Source: Phycisphaerae bacterium (lineage in GTDB: Bacteria > Planctomycetota > Phycisphaerae > UBA1845 > UTPLA1). Taken from it: DNA of 5,229 nucleotides. The position numbers and the translations under genes were made by a program. Under the pieces are notes generated by a model that worked only from the letters and a program-made list of their open reading frames with translations, was not told the DNA's origin and searched no databases. Shown here one piece after another: positions 1-3,890 of the stretch (positions are counted from its first letter, which is position 1; each line of letters starts with the position of its first letter). The stretch spans positions 1 to 5,229 of the forward strand of contig JAJDEC010000099.1 of the NCBI GenBank assembly GCA_029259995.1. The letters are read 5' to 3'.

Positions 1-1197
1 GAGAAACTCGCCGCCGCCGTGGGTTGCCGCCTGCTTGCCGATGTGCCGGTCGGCGTCTTTCTCTCCGGCGGGATCGACTCCGCCATCATCACGGCACTGG
101 CCCAGCACGCATCGAGCACGCGCGTCCGCACGTTCAGCGTCGGCTTTCCCGGTCAGGTCTTCTACGACGAAAGCAAATACGCCGCGTTGGTCGCGAAGAT
201 GCACGGCACCGATCACACCGTGCTGCCGCTGTCGCTGGATGACATCCGCGACGTCATTCCGACGATGCAGAGTCATATCGGCGAACCCTTCGCCGACAGC
301 TCCGTGTTGCCGACCTATCTGCTGAGCAAGCTGACGCGCGAGCATGTGACGGTCGCCCTGAGCGGCGACGGGGCGGATGAGCTCTTCGGCGGCTACAACC
401 GCTACGCGGCGGCCACGCTGATGCAGCGCTACGGCTGGTTTGCTCGCTCGCCCCTATACGGTATCACGCGAAGGTTCATCGAGTCGCTGCCGGCGAAGCG
501 AGAAACCTGGCTGGGCGGCAAGGCGAGCATGATGAAGCGGGCGATTCGCTCGATGGACGCGCGCGACAAACAGCGCTACGCCTACTGGATGCGCACGAGT
601 GACGATGCGACGTACGCCCGCCTGCTGCACGCGCCGGCGGATGCACCGCGCGTGTTGGCGGAGATCGCCGATCTGCTGTGGAGTTATCGTGGCGAGCCGC
701 GGGAATCCAACGATCTGAACAACCATCTGCGAACCGAATGGCGACTGAGCCTGCCGGACGACATGCTGACGAAGGTCGATCTGGCGTCGATGGCGAATGG
801 TCTGGAAGTGCGTTCCCCGATGCTGGATTATCGCCTCGTCGATGCCGTGATGCCGATGGACTGGCATTGGAAAGTGAATGGCTATCGCAAGAAGCATCTG
901 TTGATCGAGGCGTTTCGGGAGCAGTTGCCGCCGGAATTGCACAACCGCTCGAAGAAGGGCTTCGAAGTGCCGGTCGGCGTCTGGCTGCGGGGGCCGCTGT
1001 ATGACATGGCGCGGCAGCTCATTGACAGCGATCGTTGCTTCTTCGGCAGTGTGCTGAGCCGCGATGGGGCGACGCAGATGCTGGATGAGCATCGCACGGG
1101 CCGGCGCGATCACAACTTCTGCCTGTGGGCGCTTGTGTCGCTGCTCGCCTGGCAGCAGGGGCATGCGGCAGGCGTTGAATGCACGGGCCACTTGTGA
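1..1197 (+). CDS. asnB: Asparagine synthetase (glutamine-hydrolysing), C-terminal part, 5'-truncated by window edge
   Basis: The frame is open from base 1 and stops at TGA 1195-1197, giving 398 residues; the start and the N-terminal glutamine amidotransferase domain lie outside the window. The visible part is the ATP-pyrophosphatase synthetase domain, which adenylates aspartate and transfers ammonia to make asparagine in the cytoplasm. Motifs, numbered from the first visible residue: PP-loop SGGIDS (22-27), SGDGADELFGGY (from 121), LPDDMLTKVD (251-260), RSPMLDYR (271-278) and KKGFEVPVG (318-326). Residue 123 is Asp where E. coli AsnB has the catalytic Glu348; SGDG is common in other bacterial AsnB-type proteins. 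Full AsnB proteins are about 600 residues, so roughly a third is missing. Some members of this family amidate sugars or other substrates in surface-polysaccharide loci, and the missing upstream genes would be needed to exclude that. The stop is followed 15 bp later by a palindrome array. Confidence 0.93.
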   Translation, partial: EKLAAAVGCRLLADVPVGVFLSGGIDSAIITALAQHASSTRVRTFSVGFPGQVFYDESKYAALVAKMHGTDHTVLPLSLDDIRDVIPTMQSHIGEPFADSSVLPTYLLSKLTREHVTVALSGDGADELFGGYNRYAAATLMQRYGWFARSPLYGITRRFIESLPAKRETWLGGKASMMKRAIRSMDARDKQRYAYWMRTSDDATYARLLHAPADAPRVLAEIADLLWSYRGEPRESNDLNNHLRTEWRLSLPDDMLTKVDLASMANGLEVRSPMLDYRLVDAVMPMDWHWKVNGYRKKHLLIEAFREQLPPELHNRSKKGFEVPVGVWLRGPLYDMARQLIDSDRCFFGSVLSRDGATQMLDEHRTGRRDHNFCLWALVSLLAWQQGHAAGVECTGHL

Positions 1198-1212
1198 TGT
1201 GGCGATCGTCGT

Positions 1213-1247
1213 CCGTGGCCCAGCCTACAGGCTGGGGGAGCGAATTG
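1213..1247 (+). repeat. Palindromic repeat unit, copy A
   Basis: The core is cccagcctacaggctggg (1219-1236), a 7-bp stem with a TACA loop. It is preceded by ccgtgg and followed, after 3 bp, by gcgaattg. The first 24 bases (1213-1236) and the last 8 (1240-1247) are identical to 2321-2344 and 2348-2355 downstream of upp. The unit begins 16 bp after the asnB stop. Confidence 0.8.
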
Positions 1248-1298
1248 GCTGAGATATCAATTGCAGCCCTCATCCTGAGCACCGCTCCAATGCGAACG

Positions 1299-1338
1299 CA
1301 ATTCGCTTCCCCACCGCATGCGGTGGGGGCTCGAATCG
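1299..1338. repeat. Palindromic repeat unit, copy B (central)
   Basis: The perfect 20-bp palindrome ccccaccgcatgcggtgggg occupies 1309-1328. It is flanked on both sides by the box found in the other copies, caattcgc on the left and the degenerate tcgaatcg on the right, each 3 bp from the 18-bp core. The core differs from copy C at two base pairs, and both arms change together so that pairing is kept. Confidence 0.75.
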
Positions 1339-1390
1339 GCTGAGACGTCGAAGGTTCGCTGAATTCGTGGGCGACGCCTCGCAGCGAACG

Positions 1391-1425
1391 CAATTCGCGC
1401 CCCCAGCCCATGGGCTGGGCCACGG
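1391..1425 (-). repeat. Palindromic repeat unit, copy C (inverted)
   Basis: Read on the minus strand this is ccgtgg, the core cccagcccatgggctggg (1402-1419), 3 bp, then gcgaattg, which is the same 35-bp layout as copies A and D. The core is a perfect palindrome. Relative to copy A it differs at one covarying stem pair (T-A to C-G) and at the centre. Reading on, the sequence after the box (gcgttcgc) matches the arm of copy B and resembles that after copy D (tgtttgaa). Confidence 0.78.
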
Positions 1426-1469
1426 TCACTTCGCGTCGATTGCCGGCTCAAGATCAAACGCACCCTTTC

Positions 1470-1501
1470 GCCGCCTGCACTGCTTGAGAGCAGTGGCACC
1501 C
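1470..1501 (+). repeat. 32-bp hairpin repeat, upstream copy (inverted partner at 2262-2293)
   Basis: The reverse complement of this stretch matches 2262-2293 at 31 of 32 positions. The core is a perfect 7-bp stem with a 4-base loop, cactgct-tgag-agcagtg (1478-1495). It lies 69 bp before the upp start codon and 44 bp after palindrome copy C. It belongs to a different family from the A-D palindromes. It could form a hairpin in an upp leader only if transcription starts upstream of it. Confidence 0.78.
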
Positions 1502-1512
1502 GCCGACGTGAC

Positions 1513-1542
1513 GCGACAACGATGGCGAATCCTCGTTAAGAT
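1513..1542 (+). promoter_or_regulatory. Weak candidate sigma70-type promoter for upp
   Basis: GCGACA (1513-1518) and TAAGAT (1537-1542) are separated by 18 bp, and each matches four of six consensus bases. Transcription from here would give a leader of about 20 bases before the upp start. The match is weak in G+C-rich sequence, and the call rests mostly on position between the repeats and the gene. Confidence 0.22.
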
Positions 1543-1569
1543 AGCCGCCGAAGAAGAAGGAGCCCCGCA

Positions 1570-2211
1570 ATGACCGGTCGAACCTGGCCCAACGTCACAA
1601 TCATCCGTCATCCCGTCGTGCAGGAACGACTGACCGTCATCCGCGACAAGAACACGGGCGTCGAGCAGTTCCGCCGCCTCATCGGTCTCATCGCCCGGCT
1701 CATGGCGTTCGAGATCACACGCGACTATCCAACGACGGCGCGAAAGATCGAGACGCCGCTCGAAGCATGTGACGGCTGCACGCTCTCGCGGGGACTCACG
1801 CTCGTTCCGATTCTGCGCGCGGGGCTGGGCATGGCCGAAGGCGTGCATCAGCTGTTGCCGTCGGCCCGGATGGGGCACTTGGGCATCTATCGCGACGAAA
1901 AGACACTGGAACCGATCACCTATTACAACAAGCTCCCGCCCAACATCGCCGAGACGGACGTGATCGTCATCGACCCGATGCTGGCCACGGCTGGCTCGCT
2001 CATTGCCGCCATCGACGTCGTCAAACAGACCGGCGCGACGAGCATCAAGGTCCTTTGCCTCGTCGCGGCCCCGGAAGGCATCGACAACCTGAACGCGAAG
2101 CACGCCGACGTGCATATCTATACCGCGTCCGTCGATCGCTGCCTTAACGACAAGGGCTACATCCTCCCCGGTCTGGGCGACGCCGGTGATCGCATCTTCG
2201 GCACGGCGTAG
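1570..2211 (+). CDS. upp: Uracil phosphoribosyltransferase
   Basis: The 213-residue product matches the usual length of bacterial UPRT (about 208-210). This cytoplasmic enzyme makes UMP and pyrophosphate from uracil and PRPP in pyrimidine salvage. Visible motifs: N-terminal NVTIIRHPVVQERLTVIRD (8-26), PILRAGLGM (80-88), GIYRDE (105-110), YYNKLP (118-123), the PRPP-binding loop VIVIDPMLATAGSL (131-144), and the uracil-binding C-terminal signature YILPGLGDAGDRIFGT (197-212). The ATG at 1570 is supported by AAGGAG (1557-1562) with a 7-base spacer. The gene stands alone on its strand, 372 bp from asnB and 346 bp from the next gene, with no uracil permease in view. It looks intact, with codon use like its neighbours. 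Repeats bracket it in inverted order on both sides, which raises but does not prove the idea of a mobilised segment. Confidence 0.97.
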   Translation: MTGRTWPNVTIIRHPVVQERLTVIRDKNTGVEQFRRLIGLIARLMAFEITRDYPTTARKIETPLEACDGCTLSRGLTLVPILRAGLGMAEGVHQLLPSARMGHLGIYRDEKTLEPITYYNKLPPNIAETDVIVIDPMLATAGSLIAAIDVVKQTGATSIKVLCLVAAPEGIDNLNAKHADVHIYTASVDRCLNDKGYILPGLGDAGDRIFGTA

Positions 2212-2216
2212 CCGGA

Positions 2217-2251
2217 AAAGTCAAAATTCAAAAAAGTCAAAATCAAAAAAA
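2217..2251 (+). repeat. A-rich tract with short tandem motif after upp
   Basis: About 35 bases immediately downstream of the upp stop are strikingly A-rich against the G+C-rich background. The motif aaaagtcaaaattc is repeated imperfectly as aaaaaagtcaaaatc and followed by an A-run. On the minus strand this is T-rich, but the nearest hairpin (2268-2285) is 17 bp away, so it is not a textbook terminator in either direction. Its abrupt composition and its position next to the inverted repeat suggest it may be part of the repeat element. Confidence 0.5.
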
Positions 2252-2261
2252 GGGACGAGCT

Positions 2262-2293
2262 GGGTGCCACTGCTCTCAAGCAGTGCCGGCGGC
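2262..2293 (-). repeat. 32-bp hairpin repeat, downstream copy (inverted)
   Basis: This is the reverse complement of 1470-1501 with one mismatch, at 2287. The stem-loop is cactgct-ctca-agcagtg (2268-2285). It lies 50 bp after the upp stop and 27 bp before palindrome copy D, mirroring the order palindrome C then hairpin on the other side of upp. It could act as a 3' hairpin on the upp transcript, but no T-run follows it. Confidence 0.78.
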
Positions 2294-2320
2294 AATTGGT
2301 GTGTGGTTTCAGGTCTGGCC

Positions 2321-2355
2321 CCGTGGCCCAGCCTACAGGCTGGGATTGCGAATTG
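2321..2355 (+). repeat. Palindromic repeat unit, copy D
   Basis: Bases 2321-2344 are identical to 1213-1236, and the box gcgaattg (2348-2355) sits at the same 3-bp spacing. The core cccagcctacaggctggg spans 2327-2344. The sequence after the box (tgtttgaac) resembles the arm of copies B and C read on the minus strand. In the rest of the 2212-2557 gap, 2356-2546 shows no convincing gene or repeat. Confidence 0.8.
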
Positions 2356-2546
2356 TGTTTGAACGGAACTGACCTCCGGATCACGATATGCTGTTCGATG
2401 CTCCGACCAGTCCGTGCACCTTCCTTATGAATTGGTCCACGCGCCCCAAAACGCGATTGTTCACGTCCGTGTAACGGGCCCGAAACGCAGGTGCGGCAAT
2501 TCGCGGCGCGCCTATGATTCAGTAGCGGAAATCACCGCATTCGACT

Positions 2547-2551
2547 GGAGG
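2547..2551 (+). promoter_or_regulatory. Ribosome binding site that sets the start of the small membrane protein
   Basis: GGAGG lies 6 bases before the ATG at 2558. The same frame is open further upstream to a GTG at 2414, but that start has no comparable site and would put about 48 polar, non-membrane residues before the hydrophobic helix. The ATG at 2558 is therefore preferred. Confidence 0.7.
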
Positions 2552-2557
2552 TGTTCG

Positions 2558-2764
2558 ATGTCCCTCCGCTGGTTCCATCTCGTATTCCTGCTGTTCGCGA
2601 TCATGGGTGCCGACTTGTTCGGCGGCTGGGCCCTGCATGAGTATTTCACGGCGAATGACCGCGCGATGCTCGGGCTTGGCGCCGTCAGCCTGATCGGCGG
2701 GTTCGGACTTGCGGCCTACGTGTTCTGGTTTGTCCGAAAGGCGGAGCAGGCGCACCTGACGTAG
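2558..2764 (+). CDS. Small two-helix membrane protein, function unknown
   Basis: The predicted product has 68 residues and ends at TAG 2762-2764. Two hydrophobic segments are visible: about residues 7-25 (from LVFLLFAIMGADLFGGWAL) and about 38-61 (AMLGLGAVSLIGGFGLAAY and on to WFV). A short polar loop joins them (HEYFTANDR) and the tail is basic and polar (RKAEQAHLT). An Arg at position 4 and the RK pair after helix 2 would place both ends on the cytoplasmic side by the positive-inside rule. There is no lipobox or cleavable-signal pattern. It is not clearly co-transcribed with anything: upp is 346 bp upstream and the downstream gene is convergent. I do not recognise a named family. Small proteins of this shape often accompany respiratory or transport complexes, but nothing here ties it to one. 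Confidence 0.72.
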   Translation: MSLRWFHLVFLLFAIMGADLFGGWALHEYFTANDRAMLGLGAVSLIGGFGLAAYVFWFVRKAEQAHLT

Positions 2765-2799
2765 GCGTCGTTGATCCAGGATGCCTGATTCCCTGGCCA

Positions 2800-2812
2800 G
2801 CTGCGGCGCAGC
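2800..2812. terminator. Short hairpin between convergent genes, possible weak terminator
   Basis: GCTGC-GGC-GCAGC forms a 5-bp stem with a 3-base loop in the 50-bp gap between the convergent genes ending at 2764 (+) and 2815 (-). A second, looser pairing (CCAGG 2776-2780 with CCTGG 2792-2796) precedes it. Neither has a T-run on either strand, so the call rests on location and pairing only. Confidence 0.22.
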
Positions 2813-2814
2813 GG

Positions 2815-3771
2815 TTATCGCGGCTCCGGGATGCCGGGTTCTTCGTGAATAGGATCGTCGTACGCGTCCGAGGATGAAGGCCGTACGCTCGGCCGTGGTG
2901 CACGCCGCGCCAGCGTCCGATCCCTCGGTCGCAACGGACTGCGATCATCATCCGACAGCTTCTCGATCCGACCGGCCGCCCATCGCTGGTTCGACTGGAT
3001 GCCGGCCTCCTCCGTCTCAAGCACCTGGTGATACAGTTCGATCGCCCGGGCCCGATCATGCAGGCGATAGTCGTACACGACGGCCATGTCGAAGCGAACG
3101 GGATGCGGCGTCTTGGGATCGAGTTCCAGCGCCCACTTGTAATAGCGCAGCGCGAGCTGATTGTCCGGATCGTCCTCGCGGAGAAACTCCTTATAGATCA
3201 CGCCGCAGTAGTAGGCCGCGTCGTCGACTTTGTCCGATGTCGGATGTTCGCGAAGAATCGTGCGGAACTTCTCCACGGCCCGCCGCGCATCCTTATGGTT
3301 CAGCTTGCTGAAGCCCCAAAAGGGAATGCCGACGAATGTGTCGTACAGGGCGTAGCCTTCGTCATACAGGGCATCGGCCTCGGGAATCGAATCAACCGGC
3401 GTCGCCAGCGACGACTTTTCCGGCGCATCCTCGATCAAGTAGGGGAAGACTTCGACTTTCTCCGTCAGTTCCCGCTGACGCCGCGCCCAGTTCGCCTTTT
3501 CCGTGTTGCCCGATTCGAGATAAGCCCGCTCCAGCTCGATCAGCCGTTCGATATAGGCCTGCCTTGCCGCCATCATCTCTTCGACTTCGTCGGAGATGAC
3601 AGGCAACTCACTTCGCGGTCGATCCGGATCGTAATCATCTTCCGGCGGTGTGATGTCGACGACGCGCTTGTCATGGCTGCGCGTCGCCCCTTCGCAGCCG
3701 GAGAAAAGGACCGGCGCGACGGCGATCAGCAGGGCCAGCGATAACGTGTGAAACGAGCTTCGTGCGGACAT
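2815..3771 (-). CDS. Putative TPR-like lipoprotein
   Basis: The 318-residue product starts at ATG 3771-3769, with AAGGA about 10 bases upstream, and ends at TAA 2817-2815. The N-terminus is a lipoprotein signal: Arg4, a hydrophobic stretch (about 8-23) and lipobox LFSGC with Cys26 as the lipid-bearing residue. Glu at +2 is compatible with outer-membrane sorting by the E. coli rule. After an acidic, proline-containing linker (37-58) comes a charged helical segment that may be coiled-coil (60-105). Next is a helical repeat region (about 131-272) with TPR-like pairs: EADALYDEGYALYDTF, ARRAVEKFRTILREHP, DDAAYYCGVIYKEFL, ALRYYKWALELDP, and RARAIELYHQVLETE. The tail (275-318) is rich in Arg, Pro and Ser and probably disordered. 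The repeats suggest a protein-binding scaffold in the cell envelope, loosely like BamD, but it is not BamD by length or motifs. A longer open frame running on toward 4599 overlaps addA and is spurious; the lipobox fixes the start. Confidence 0.85.
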   Translation of the reverse strand: MSARSSFHTLSLALLIAVAPVLFSGCEGATRSHDKRVVDITPPEDDYDPDRPRSELPVISDEVEEMMAARQAYIERLIELERAYLESGNTEKANWARRQRELTEKVEVFPYLIEDAPEKSSLATPVDSIPEADALYDEGYALYDTFVGIPFWGFSKLNHKDARRAVEKFRTILREHPTSDKVDDAAYYCGVIYKEFLREDDPDNQLALRYYKWALELDPKTPHPVRFDMAVVYDYRLHDRARAIELYHQVLETEEAGIQSNQRWAAGRIEKLSDDDRSPLRPRDRTLARRAPRPSVRPSSSDAYDDPIHEEPGIPEPR

Positions 3772-3793
3772 GAGCAATTCATCCTTGAATGCC

Positions 3794-3821
3794 GGCCCCG
3801 CGCCTTGCGGCGGAAGGGGCC
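3794..3821 (-). other. G+C-rich inverted repeat in the leader of the lipoprotein gene
   Basis: GGCCCC (3794-3799) pairs with GGGGCC (3816-3821), and an inner CGCC-TTGC-GGCG stem-loop lies between them, separated by an internal loop. It sits 23 bp upstream of the lipoprotein start codon and downstream of the candidate promoter, so it would be in the 5' leader. There is no T-run, so it is not an evident terminator for addA. It may be incidental in sequence this G+C-rich. Confidence 0.3.
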
Positions 3822-3846
3822 GAGTCGTCCTTGTTGACCACGAGCC

Positions 3847-3875
3847 ATTGCAATCCTTGTGCGCGCGATCGTCAA
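3847..3875 (-). promoter_or_regulatory. Candidate sigma70-type promoter for the lipoprotein gene
   Basis: On the minus strand TTGACG (3875-3870, five of six consensus bases) is followed after exactly 17 bp by TGCAAT (3852-3847, four of six). It lies in the 119-bp gap just after the addA stop and would give a leader of about 70 bases. This suggests the lipoprotein gene can be expressed independently of addA. Confidence 0.38.
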
Positions 3876-3890
3876 GCGAATTCAACGTCG

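Larger units (their letters stand above)
1213..1425. repeat. Array of three covarying palindromes with 91-92 bp period (REP/BIME-like)
   Basis: Three 18-bp palindromic cores lie at 1219-1236 (A), 1310-1327 (B) and 1402-1419 (C). Their centres are 91 and 92 bp apart. Each core is separated by exactly 3 bp from a box gcgaattg or its complement. The box lies right of A (1240-1247), left of B (1299-1306), degenerate right of B (1331-1338), and left of C (1391-1398). The two spacers begin alike (cgaat[t/c]ggctgaga) and end alike (gcgaacgcaattcgc on the plus strand), with divergent middles. The array is bounded by ccgtgg on the left and ccacgg on the right, so its ends are inverted and its midpoint falls on core B. 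This is the main content of the 372-bp gap between asnB and upp. It resembles bacterial REP/BIME repeats. No T-run follows any hairpin, so it is not a canonical terminator, though it could stabilise the asnB mRNA 3' end. Confidence 0.8.

Noticed and set aside
361..381. Loss of the AsnB catalytic glutamate (SGDG instead of SGEG)
   Set aside because: Asp at this position is widespread among bacterial AsnB-type proteins, so it is not evidence of a broken or novel enzyme.
454..1191. Long minus-strand open frame opposite asnB
   Set aside because: It is a shadow of the asparagine synthetase gene, with His/Arg/Gln-rich composition and no recognisable motif.
1219..1236. Intrinsic terminator for asnB
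   Set aside because: The stem is good but it is followed by gggagcgaatt with no T-run. The same hairpin recurs inside gaps unrelated to gene ends.
1213..1425. CRISPR-like array, because repeats occur at regular intervals
   Set aside because: The cores vary by compensated substitutions, the spacers share their ends and are about 73 bp long, only three units exist, and no cas gene is present. REP/BIME-type repeats fit better.
2513..2518. TATGAT as a -10 element for the small membrane protein gene
   Set aside because: The hexamer matches five of six bases and is well placed, but no acceptable -35 element lies 16-18 bp upstream and there is no extended -10 TG.
2414..2557. N-terminal extension of the small membrane protein from the GTG at 2414
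   Set aside because: There is no ribosome binding site there, the residues are unlike a signal or domain, and a strong site directly precedes the ATG at 2558.
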